NCBI GenBank assembly: GCA_037349315.1
Contig: JBAIAC010000214.1
Coordinates: forward strand, 2,046,001-2,110,000
Origin: Chelydra serpentina
Taxonomy: Eukaryota; Chordata; Testudines; Chelydridae
Reading direction: 5' to 3'
Length of the DNA stretch: 64,000 nucleotides
The first letter of the stretch is position 1. The number at the start of each line of letters is the position of its first letter. Below are positions 45,141 to 54,913 of this stretch, one piece after another. The notes beneath the pieces are model-generated. The model made no database searches. It saw nothing but the letters and a program-made list of their open reading frames with translations, and was not told where the DNA came from. The translations under genes and the position numbers were made by a program.

Positions 45141-46513
45141 CCTCTCCGATATATTTTGTACCCTGGTATTACTGTGTCCCATTGATTATCCTCATTCCAC
45201 CAAGTTTCTGTGATGCCTATTATATCAATATCCTCATTTAATACGAGGCACTCTAGTTGACCCATCTTATTATTTAGACTTCTAGCACTGGCATATAAGC
45301 ACTTTAAAAACTTGTCATTTTTTAGCTGTCTGCCATTATGTGATGTAATTGAATGGGACTTTTCTTTCATTTGACTGTTTCTCATCAGGTCCTACCTGTA
45401 TTTTATCATCTTCCATCCTCTCCTCCTTACTAGGATATAGAGAATCTCCATTAATAGATCCTCCCGTAAGGGATGTGTTTGTCCGAGCCATGTGCTCCTC
45501 CGCACCTGTCGGTTTTCTCCCAGCCCTTAGTTTAAAAACAGCTCAACCACCTTTTTAATTTTAAGTGCCAGCAAGCTGGTTTCATTTTGGTTTAGGTGGA
45601 GCCCATCCTTCCTGTATAGGCTCCCTTTCCCAAAAGTTTCCCCAGTTCCTAATAAATCTAAACCCCTCCTCCCTGCACCATCATCTCATCCATGCATTTA
45701 GACTCTGCAGTTCTGCCTGTCTAACTGGCCCTGCACATGGGACTGGAAGTATTTCAGATAATGCTACCATGGAGGTCCTGGACTTCAATCTCTTACCTAG
45801 CAGACTAAATTTGGCCTCCAGGATTTCTCTCCTATTCTTCCCTCTGTCACTGGTACCTACATGTACCACAACCACTGGCTCCTCCCCAGCACTATACATA
45901 AGTCTATCTAGATGTCTTGAGAGATCCACAACCTTCGCACCAGGCAAGCAAGTCACCATGCAGTTCTCCCGGTCATCGCAAACCCAGCTATTTTTGTTTC
46001 TAATGATCGAATCGCCCATTACTAATAACGTCCTAATAACTGGAGTTCCCTCCACTGGAGAGGTATTCTCAGTATGAGAGGATACCACAATATCATCTGG
46101 AAGGAGGGTCCCAACTATGGGATCATTTCCCTCCGCTTCCCCTCATCCACAAGGCTTGTTACCCAGTCAAAGGACCCCTCCTGTGTATCTCTCTGCCTCC
46201 CTTACCTCCTCCAGTTCAGCCACTCTGGTCTCCAAAGCTCGTACACGGTCTCTGAGGGCCAGGAGCTCCTTGCACCGAATGCACATATATGCCGCCTGCC
46301 AATAGGGCAGGTAATCATACATGCTGCATTGGGTGCAATAAGCTGGATAGCCCCCACTCTGTTGCTAGACTTCTGCCTGCATTATTTTTTTACTCCTGAA
46401 GCTTATACCTTTGTTTGTTTTAATCAGGGGGTGGTTTTAGGCTTTAAGTTTAAAGAAGTTTAAGGAATGTTAAGTGTATCTAGCTCCCTCCTCACACTCA
46501 CCTGTAAACTCGC
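45141..46513 (-). mobile_element. Older CR1, 5' part (ORF1 and start of ORF2), inverted relative to its 3' part
   Basis: On the minus strand 46088-45681 is an ORF1 esterase-like domain: LLVMGDSIIRN with the nucleophile-type GDS, and VVVVHVGTSD. The frame at 45385-45141 then begins ORF2 endonuclease with [30 protein letters not shown] and GYKIYRR. It stops there. The next residues expected (GVALYVKE) occur on the plus strand at 48925. This is the pattern of a 5' inversion during LINE insertion. Confidence 0.7.
45681..46088 (-). pseudogene. CR1 ORF1 esterase-like domain
   Basis: About 135 codons open on the minus strand with GDSIIRN near residue 25, a W-V-C-D-D-R segment, PGAKVVDLSRHLDRLM and VVVVHVGTSDRGKNRREIL. 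CR1 ORF1 proteins carry such an SGNH-hydrolase-like domain; its role in transposition is not settled. The C-terminal catalytic Asp/His part is outside this frame. Confidence 0.7.
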
Positions 46514-48924
46514 TCACAAAACTCCCGTTAGAATCATAGAATCATAGAATCATAGAATCTCAGGGTTGGAAGGGACCTCAGGAGGTCATCTAGTCCAACC
46601 CCCTGCTCAAAGCAGGACCAACCCCAACTAGATCATCCCAGCCAGGGCTTTGTCAAGCCTGACCTTAAAAACCTCCAAGGAAGGAGATTCCACCACCTCC
46701 CTAGGTAACCCATTCCAGTGCTTCACCACCCTACTAGTGAAAAAGGTTTTCCTAATATCCAACCTAAACCTCCCCCTCTGCAACTTGAGACCATTACTCC
46801 TTGTTCTGTCATCTTCTACCACTGAGAACAGTCTAGATCCATCCTCTTTGGAACCCCCTTTTAGGTAGTTGAAAGCAGCTATCAAATCCCCCCTCACTCT
46901 TCTCTTCTGCAGGCTAAACAATCTCAGTTCCCTCAGCCTCTCCTCATAAGTCATGTGCTCCAGCCCCCTAATCATTTTTGTTGCCCTCCGTTGGACTCTT
47001 TCCAATTTATCCACATCCTTCTTGTAGTGTGGGGCCCAAAACTGGACACAGTACTCCAAATGAGGCCTCACCAGTGCCGAATAGAGGGGAATAATCACGT
47101 CCCTCGATCTGCTGGAAATGCCCCTACTTATACAGCCCAAAATGCCGTTAGCCTTCTTGGCAACAAGGGCACACTGTTGACTCATATTCAGCTTTTCGTC
47201 CACTGTAACCCCTAGGTCCTTTTCTGCAGAACTGCTGCCCAGCCATTCGGTCCCTAGTCTGTAGCAGTGCATGGGATTCTTCCGTCCTAAGTGCAGGACT
47301 CTGCACTTGTCCTTGTTGAACCTCATCAGATTTCTTTTGGCCCAATCCTCTAATTTGTCTAGGTCCCTCTGTATCCTATCCCTACCCTCCAGCGTATCAA
47401 CCACTCCTCCCAGTTTAGTGTCATCTGCAAACTTGCTAAGGGTGCAGTCCACACCATCCTCCAGGTCGTTGATGAAGATATTGAACAAAACCGGCCCCAG
47501 CACCGACCCTTGGGGCACTCCACTTGATACCGGCTGCCAACTAGACATGGAGCCATTGATCACTACCCGTTGAGCACGACCATCTAGCCAGTTTTCTATC
47601 CACCTTACCGTCCATTCATCCAGCCCATACTTCTTTAACTTGCTGGCAAGAACGCTGTGCGAGACTGTATCAAAAGCTTTGCTAAAGTCAAGAAATAGCA
47701 CATCCACTGCTTTCCCCTCATCCACAGAGCCAGTTATCTCATCATAGAAGGCAATTAGGTTAGTCAGGCATGACTTGCCCTTGGTGAATCCATGCTGACT
47801 GTTTCTGATCACTTTCCCCTCCTTTAAGTGGTTCAGAATTGATTCCTTGAGGACCTGTTCCATGATTTTTCCAGGGATTGAGGTGAGACTGACTGGCCTG
47901 TAGTTCCCCGGATCTTCCTTCTTCCCTTTTTTAAAGATGGGCACTACATTAGCTTTTTTCCAGTCATCCGGGACCTCCCCCGATTGCCATGATTTGTCAA
48001 AGATAATGGCCAATGGCTCTGCAATCACATCGGCCAACTCCTTTAGCACCCTCGGATGCAGTGCATCCGGCCCCATGGACTTGTGTTCGTCCAGCTTTTC
48101 TAAATAGTCCCGAACTACTTCTTTCTCCACAGAGGGCTGGTCACCTCCTCCCCATATCGTGCTGCGGAGTGCAGCTGCCTGGGAGCTGACCTTGTCTGTG
48201 AAGACAGAGGCAAAAAAAGCATTGAGTACACTAGCTTTCTCCACATCCTCTGTCACTAGGTTCCCTCCCTCATTCAGTAAGGGGCCCACACTTTCCTTGA
48301 CCTTCTTCTTGTTGCTCACATACCTGAAGAAACCCTTCTTGTTACTCCTTACATCTCCGGCAAGCTGCAACTCCAAGTGTGATTTGGCCTTCCTAATTTC
48401 ACTCCTGCATGCCTGAACAATATTTTTATACTCCGCCCTGGTCATTAGTCCAATCTTCCACTTCTTGTAAGCTGCTTTTTTGTGTTTAAGACGAGCAAGG
48501 ATTTCACTGTTAAGCCAAGCTGGTCGCCTGCCATATTTACTTTTCTTTCTACACATCGGGATGGTTTGTTCCTGCAACCTCAATAAGGATTCTTTAAAAT
48601 ACAGCCAGCTTTCCTCGACTCCTTTCCCCCTCATGTTATTCTCCCAGGGGCCCTTGCCCATCAGTTCCCTGAGGGAGTCAAAGTCTGCTTTTCTGAAGTC
48701 CAGGCTCTGTATTCTACTGCTCTCCTTTCTTCCTTGTGTCAGGATCCTGAACTCGACCATCTCATGGTCACTGCCTCCCAGGTTCCCATCCACTATTGCT
48801 TCCTCTACTATTTCTTCCCTGTTTGTGAGCAGCAGGTCAAGAAGAGCTTTTCCCCTAGTTGGTTCCTCCAGCAATTGCACCAGGAAATTGTCCCCTACAC
48901 TTTCCAAAAACTTCCTGGATTGTC
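46514..48924 (-). mobile_element. Young 5'-truncated CR1 LINE at the inversion junction
   Basis: The 3' end lies at 46532-46560, where GAATCATA repeats three to four times, the reverse of the CR1 tail. The 5' end is cut within the endonuclease at about 48924, directly next to plus-strand older CR1 text. It carries an uninterrupted ORF2 frame. Confidence 0.93.
46628..48907 (-). CDS. CR1 ORF2, 759 codons open, endonuclease mostly missing
   Basis: The frame covers the end of the endonuclease ([19 protein letters not shown], residues 26-53), a linker with [20 protein letters not shown] (121-140), and the full reverse transcriptase: [12 protein letters not shown] (337-348), [11 protein letters not shown] (405-415), [10 protein letters not shown] (462-471) and the catalytic SKFADDTK (491-498). 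It ends with the C-terminal domain [16 protein letters not shown] and LDKALAGMI. No stop or frameshift interrupts it, which makes it the best preserved CR1 coding sequence in the window. It lacks a promoter and most of the endonuclease, so it is not an autonomous element. The first ATG is fortuitous; the natural ORF2 start is lost. Confidence 0.88.
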   Translation of the reverse strand: MESVGDNFLVQLLEEPTRGKALLDLLLTNREEIVEEAIVDGNLGGSDHEMVEFRILTQGRKESSRIQSLDFRKADFDSLRELMGKGPWENNMRGKGVEESWLYFKESLLRLQEQTIPMCRKKSKYGRRPAWLNSEILARLKHKKAAYKKWKIGLMTRAEYKNIVQACRSEIRKAKSHLELQLAGDVRSNKKGFFRYVSNKKKVKESVGPLLNEGGNLVTEDVEKASVLNAFFASVFTDKVSSQAAALRSTIWGGGDQPSVEKEVVRDYLEKLDEHKSMGPDALHPRVLKELADVIAEPLAIIFDKSWQSGEVPDDWKKANVVPIFKKGKKEDPGNYRPVSLTSIPGKIMEQVLKESILNHLKEGKVIRNSQHGFTKGKSCLTNLIAFYDEITGSVDEGKAVDVLFLDFSKAFDTVSHSVLASKLKKYGLDEWTVRWIENWLDGRAQRVVINGSMSSWQPVSSGVPQGSVLGPVLFNIFINDLEDGVDCTLSKFADDTKLGGVVDTLEGRDRIQRDLDKLEDWAKRNLMRFNKDKCRVLHLGRKNPMHCYRLGTEWLGSSSAEKDLGVTVDEKLNMSQQCALVAKKANGILGCISRGISSRSRDVIIPLYSALVRPHLEYCVQFWAPHYKKDVDKLERVQRRATKMIRGLEHMTYEERLRELRLFSLQKRRVRGDLIAAFNYLKGGSKEDGSRLFSVVEDDRTRSNGLKLQRGRFRLDIRKTFFTSRVVKHWNGLPREVVESPSLEVFKVRLDKALAGMI

Positions 48925-49420
48925 ATGCTGGGGCGTGGCACTATATGTGAAAGAAAGCATAGAATCAAATGAAAGTAAAAATCTTAAATGAACTAAACTG
49001 TACCATAGAATCTCTATGGATAGTAATTCCATGCTCTAATAATCAGAATATAGCAGTAGGGATATATTACCGACCACCTGACCAGAATGGTGATAGTGAC
49101 TGTGAATGCTCAGGGAGATTAGAGAGAGAGGCTATTAAAATAAAAAAAAACCTCAATAAGATTTCAACTATCCCCATATTGACTGGGTACATGTCACCTC
49201 AGGACGGGATGCAGAGATAAAGTTTCCTGACACCTTAAATGCGTGCTTCTTGGAGCAGTTATTCCTGGAGCCCACAAAAGGAGAGGCAATTCTTGATTTA
49301 GTCCCAAGTGGAGCACAGGATCTGGTCCAAGAGGTGAATATAAGCTGGACTACTTGATAATAGTGACCATAATACAATTTAACATCCTTGTGGCAGGGGA
49401 AACACTACAGAAGCCCAACA

Positions 49421-51506
49421 CTGTAGCATTGTCTACACTACAAAATTAGGTCGATTTTATAGAAGTCGATTTTTCGGAAGAGATTTTATACAGTCGATTG
49501 CATGTGTCCCCACTAAATGCATTAAGTCGGTGGAGTACGTCCACAGTACCGTGGCTAGCATCAACTTTCGAAGTGGTGCACTGTGGGTAGCTATCCCACA
49601 GTTCCTGCAGTCTCTGCTGCCCATTGGAATTCTGGGTTGAGCTCCCAATGCCTGATGGGGCAAAAACATTGTCAAGGGTGGTCTTGAGTACATGTGGTCA
49701 GTCTCTCCCTCCCTCCGTGTAAACAACAGCAGACAATCATTTCGCGTCCTTTTTCCTGGATTGCCCGCGCAGACACCATAGCACTGCATGCACGGAGCCC
49801 GCTCAGATCACCGCTGTAGTTGTGAGCATTGTGAACACCTTGCGCATTATCCTGCGGTATGTGCAGAACCTGCAAAAGCAGGCGGAGGCGACAGCAGCGC
49901 GATGATGAGAGTGATGAGGACAGGGATGTTGAAATGCCTATAGTTATCCTTGGGAACCCAGCCTACCCCTTAATGTGTATGGCTCATGAAGCCATACACA
50001 GGCAGCCTGGACAGTAAGAAGGAGCAGTTCAACTATAGGCTGAGCAAGTGCAGAATGGTGGTAGAATGTGCATTTGGACGTTTAAAGGCTCGCTGGCACA
50101 GTTTACTGACTGGGTTAGACCTCAGCGAAACCAATATTCCCATTGTTATTGTTGCTTGCTGTGTGCTCCACAATATCTGTGAGAGTAAGGGGAAGACGTT
50201 TATGGCGTGGTGCGAGGTTGAGGCAAATCGCCTGGCGGCCAATTACACATAGCCAGACACCAGGGTGATTAGAAGAGCACAGCAGGGCACACTGCGCATC
50301 AGGGAAGCTTTGAAAGCCAGTTTCATGAGTGGCCATGCTATAGTGTAACAGTTCTATTTGTTTCTTCTTGTTGAAGCCCCCCCCACCCACCCCCGCCTTG
50401 GTTGACTCTACTTCCCTGTAAGCCAACCGCCCTCCCCACTTCAATCGCTGCTTGCAGAGGCAATAAAGTCATTACAATAATGCCATTCTTTATTCATTAC
50501 ACAAAGAGGGGGATACCTCGCAAGGTAGTCTGGGAGGGGTGGGGGAGTAGGGAAGTACCGCGTGGGGTGGTGGATGAGGGGAGAAGGGAAGGACAAGGCC
50601 ACACTACAGTTCAAAACTTATTGAATGCCAGCCTTCTGTTGCTTGAATGCCAGCCTTCTGTTGCTTGAGCAATCCTCTGGGGTTGAGTGGTTGGATGCCT
50701 GATTGTTTTTTGGTAGGCTTGCCTGAGCGCCATAATTTTCACACGGCACTGTTGTGCATCCCTGTTGTAGTCTGTCCATCATGCCCTTGGAGATTTTGGC
50801 ATATACAGTACAGACCTGTTTATGCATGGATGTCGGGAGTCAAGCAGTCACAACTGCGTGTTAATGGACCGCGGGATAAGAGGGCCATGCTCAAACACAC
50901 ACACACAATTAAATACTAGTATTCACAGCATCCCAAATACTGCAGGCCTATCTGTTAACGGTGCTTTGAAAGAATATAAATTCAAATGTGTAATCTAATC
51001 AGAGGTGAAAATAAGCCAGTACGCCCCAGTACGGCGTACCGGCAAGAGCCGGTGTGCCGTACTGGGACCTGCTTCCCCAGGTGGCAATTTAAAGGGCTGG
51101 GGCGGTAGCGGCTGCCAGAGCCCTGGGGTAGCAGCTGCGGGGTTCCGCATGGTCACCTGTGCTGATCAGCTTGCCATGCTGGCCAAACAGGAAATGAAAT
51201 TCAAAAGTTCCCAGGGCTTTTCCTGTGTACCTGACAAGTGCATCTGAGTTAAAAGTGCTGTCCAGAGCAGTCACAATGGAGCACTCTGGGATAGCTCCCG
51301 GAGGCCAATACCGTCGAATTGCATCCACACTACCTCAGATTCGACCTCGCAAGGTCGATTTTTGTGCCTCGCTGGGGAGGAGTACAGAAATCGATTTTAA
51401 GAGCCCTTTCGGCCAACAAAACAGGCTTCATCGTGTGGACGGGTACAGGGTTAAATTGACCTAATGCTGCTAAATTCGACCTAAACTCATAGTATAGACC
51501 AGGACT
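49421..51506 (+). mobile_element. Harbinger element with large internal deletions
   Basis: The ends are GCATTGTCTACACTACAAAA and, from the right in reverse, AAGTCCTGGTCTATACTATG. It keeps the transposase start region (near 49790-49905) and the C-terminal third (49921-50252) but lacks the central catalytic core. Short pieces of the antisense Myb-like gene remain (50700-50820, A-K-I-S-K-G-M-M-D-R). It matches the 3952-9455 element along its length. A 22-bp exact tandem duplication lies at 50623-50666. Confidence 0.85.
49986..50252 (+). pseudogene. Harbinger transposase C-terminal fragment
   Basis: Eighty-eight codons carry NYRLSKCRMVVECAFGRLKA with the third catalytic acidic residue (E of VVECAFG), then RWHSLLTGLDLSETNIPIVI and ACCVLHNICESKGK, typical of the DDE_Tnp_4 end. 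It lies downstream of [17 protein letters not shown] (49921 onward) in a neighbouring frame. Better conserved here than in the 3952-9455 copy, but without the two aspartates. Confidence 0.8.
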
Positions 51507-51754
51507 TAGTTCAGAAAGGGGGACTACACAAAAAAGAGGAAGTTAGTGAAACAGAAATTAAAAGGTACAGTGCAAAAAGTGAAATCCCTGCAAGCTGCAT
51601 GGAAACTTTTTAAAGACACCATAATAGAGGCTCAACTTAAATATATACCCCACATTAAAAAACCAAAGTAAGAGAACCAAAAATGTGCCACTGTGGCTAA
51701 ACAACAAAGTAAAAGAAGCAGTGAGGAGTAATAGCGGGGGGTGGGTGGGGGGGG

Positions 51755-51787
51755 GGAGGGATAGCTCAGTGGTTTGAGCATTGGCAT
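51755..51787 (+). mobile_element. Head of tRNA-derived SINE
   Basis: GGGATAGCTCAGTGGTTTGA followed by GCATTGGC is the A-box half of the turtle SINE, with tRNA-like TAGCTCAGTGG. The B box and tail are not found next to it. It is a SINE head, not a functional tRNA gene. Confidence 0.7.
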
Positions 51788-52755
51788 GAGTACGGTAGGA
51801 GCTGTAAGAGCTCACAGTCAAACTTGTGGTGCTGAGGCGAGTGCAGACAGTGGGACAGCTGAGCTCACAGCAGGGGGTTCCTCTGCTGTTATTGTCCTAC
51901 TGAGGTGGCCGCTCTGGGGAGTCCCCCTGGCTGGCCAGCTACTCGGGGACAGAGATGGCCGCACTGTGGCTGACCAGTTGCTCGGGTACGGTGCCGAGAT
52001 GGCCGCACTGGGGAACGCCCCGCTGGCTAGCCAGAGCTCGGAGGAGCCTTTCCAGGGGGAGTCTGCAGCTCTCTTCTCCTCTTCACGACTCAACCCCTTA
52101 TGAAGTGAAGGCTACGGGGATAATCTGGGGTCAACACCCACCAGAGTCCCCTGCAGGCTGAAGTGTTTTCTCCATAGGGAGGAATTTTTACTTCAGCTCA
52201 AAGCTCCTGTGAGGCTGCAGTTTTAGCTGTGGCAAGTAAAGCATTTCAGTGAGGCTCCCCAGGCTCCCCTTGGAGCAGAGAGAGACAGACAAGCCCCTGG
52301 GCAGGGGGCTGTCATCCTCAGCAGGGAGGAATGGGGAAGAACGTCCTCTTCACTTTTTTTAACTGAAAAAGGAAAATAATTATGAGTCTACTAGATACCT
52401 GAGGGAGTGGGGGAAGGAATGCCCCAGACAGGGAAGGAAACTGAAGTTTTTTCCTTCTCTCTCTTTTTTTTCCCCTCCCAAAACCAAAGGGATAAAATAA
52501 ACAAACATTAGCCTAATTACTTTTAAGGGGAACAAAGGTAACAAAACAAACACTACTTATGATAATGACATAGATAAGGAAGGGACAACTGCTTGTTCTG
52601 TCAGAGGCCAAAGGCAGTAGAGAAGGAAGTGAGGGGCCTCGAGGTGGACCATGAGGGAGGGAGGGCACATGCACGGGCTCAATGGGACGCTGCTACCAAA
52701 AATCTCCGAACAGAGGCACAGGGGCGCACAGACACCTAATGTGGAGCAACCATAG
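51788..52755. repeat. Unassigned insertion in older CR1, with degenerate 60-bp repeat units
   Basis: Segments near 51905, 51953 and 51998 share GATGGCCGCACTG-like text (GAGGTGGCCGCTCTGGGGA, GAGATGGCCGCACTGTGG, GAGATGGCCGCACTGGGG), each followed by a GCTGGC-C-AG segment. The remainder to 52755 is unassigned. Open frames follow composition. Confidence 0.45.
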
Positions 52756-53235
52756 GGACACTCTCGAAGAAGAACTAAATGAATTCTTTGCAAAGATCTT
52801 CACGGCTGAGGATGTGAGCGAGATTCCCAAAACTGAGGTGTAATTAGAGGAGGTTTTGGAACAAATTGATAAACTAAACAGTAATAAGTCACCAGACAGA
52901 GATGGGATTCACCCAAGAGTTCTGAAGGAATTTAAATGTGAAATTGCTGAACTACTAAATGTAGTCTGTAATCTATCATTTAAATCAATTTCTGTACCAG
53001 ATGACTGGAGGATAGCTAATGTGACGGCAATTTTTTAAAAAGGCTCCAGAGATCCCAGCAATTATAAGCCAGTAAGCCTGACTTCAGTACCGGGCAAACT
53101 GGTTGAAACTATACGTAAAGAACAAAATTGTCAGACACATAGATGAACATAATTTGTTAGGGAAAAGTCAACATGGTTTTTGTTAAGGGAAATCATGCCT
53201 CACCAATCTACTAGAATTCTTTGAGGGAGGTCAAC

Positions 53236-54688
53236 AATGTGAACTCAAAAGTCTCTATACACAAGACGGTCACTTTCCCAATTCTTCCTTGCTGCCTGGT
53301 CTTGGCCTGGGCCCAGGAGGTCCTGACACTGTTTCCCTGATGGTCTGTGAAAGTCAGCATTTCCTTTTCCTCTTGAGGTCCTCCCCAGCCATCCTTTATC
53401 TTCTCTTTATAACCCTAAAGTCCTTAGTTAACCCATTCCTTTCCTACCTTAGTGTGGGATATGTACACCCCATCACCAGCTCCTTAAACTACATACCACT
53501 GTAATTCCACCAGAAACAATAAAAGTCACTTCTGAGAAAAGCCAGCTAAATAAACCATATTTTGAATTTATAGACAAAGCTGGAGATACGATGGGCTAAC
53601 AAGAGTTTGGAAAATGTTCAGAGTCGGTGACTGGAAAATATTTAAAACACAATGATTTGAATATTGTTTTTCTGATTGAAAAACACTACCCCGCAATGAG
53701 ATGTGGTTTGTGAAACTTCAGGGACAGTGGCTTCTTTCAGGGAAAGTTGAGAGGGGAAAGCATTTGAAAGACCGCTGTTAAAGTGGGAAGTTAGCTTTAG
53801 CCTTAACTACGATAGGGCTACTGTTGCTCCATAACAACTTTATGATGACTCAGCAAAGCATCTCATGGAGTGCTGCATTCTGGGAGAGACAAGTTAATGT
53901 ATAATCCGTGTCAGGCCACTAGACAAAGAAGCACTTCCCTAGTGATTCTCTCTCATTCACTATCTTACACAGGGGACAACATGCTGTGAAAGGAAGGTAC
54001 TTCCCTCAGTGAAATATAAGCAGTTTATTATTACAATACATACAAGAGTATATCCACACATGGTAGTTATAGTATTAAATACACAGGAGAAAAATACATA
54101 AAGAAAGGGAACTACTTAATTGGAGTGAGAGAACGTTAATAACTGATTTTTTTACCCCAAAAGGACATGGGTACTGGGAACATAAAGAGAACGGAGTTCA
54201 AGATATCCATGGTAAATTTAGTCTTCCTGGGCTTCAGAGAATGGTCTATTCTTAGTTATCTGCTCCTCTCCAAAGTTTGGATTCAGTGAACAGATTGAGG
54301 CCAATAGAGATGGATAAATCAGCCTGGATATATCTAACACAAGACAGCAGCAGAATAAAGCAGCTTTCTGTAGCTATCAGTGATACTGAATATGAGGAAT
54401 AGTATGTAAAGATAAACTATGCCTACAGCATTGTATGGAAACAAATGGTGTTGCGTTCCCTGCCTACCTTGTGTCTTTGCACAGGCTTGAGAAGTTAAAT
54501 GGATCAGAATGCCAGACCATTCTTGCTATCTTACTCAGAGAAAGTGACACTGTGCCCCATTTGGTGAGTGCAGGCAGTACTTTTCTAGCATTTGGGGTCC
54601 TGCCAAATGCCTGGGAATGGGGTTGTACCCAGGCTGTTTGTTCCCTACAGGGCCTGTGGATGGGTGGATTGGGCTATATTCCAGTTGG
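53236..54688. other. Intergenic or MAPK15 3' flank, nothing recognised
   Basis: No family recognised. On the minus strand an AATAAA lies at 54024-54029 (TTTATT on +), about 660 bases past the MAPK15 stop, and could be its poly(A) signal. Confidence 0.4.
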
Positions 54689-54913
54689 TCAGTGCTGGTG
54701 CGTATTCAATGCTGGTGCCTGTTGGCAGGAATTTGATATTGGAAGATTCTGGAGTGCAGATTTACAGATGGTCCCATAGGACTGGGAGTAACTGCCCATT
54801 GATGCCTTGGGATCTCCAGCAACTCCTATGTTTGCTGTGACCTGAAACATCTTTTTACTGGACTTCAGAAAAGGGTGAGCATCCCTGCTGGGAAACTGTG
54901 GGTTCCTTGGATT
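54689..54913 (-). other. MAPK15: MAPK15 last exon
   Basis: The acceptor read on the minus strand is TTTTCTTTCTCACACAG. The exon starts NPRNPQFPSRDAHPF, continues SSKKMFQVTANIG and GSYSQSYGTICKSALQ, and ends at a TGA. Phase 0. Confidence 0.87.

Larger units (their letters stand above)
48925..53235 (+). mobile_element. Older CR1, 3' part, split by Harbinger and another insertion
   Basis: 48925-49395 gives endonuclease text on + (GVALYVKESIESNESKNL, GIYYRPPDQNGDS, then a decayed L-F-L-E-P-T-K-G segment). After the Harbinger (49421-51506), 51510-51745 gives the linker. After a further unassigned stretch, 52760-53225 gives EELNEFFAKIFTAEDVSE, NKSPDRDGIHPRVLKE, VPDDWRIANVTAIF and [17 protein letters not shown]. 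It then stops near [13 protein letters not shown]. It contains several stops and is older than the elements inside it. Confidence 0.75.

Noticed and set aside
46628..48907. Treating the 759-codon frame as a host gene
   Set aside because: It is CR1 ORF2 with a CR1 tail; the first ATG is internal to the endonuclease.
51755..51787. Possible tRNA gene
   Set aside because: Only the A-box half is present, followed by unrelated sequence; it is a SINE head.
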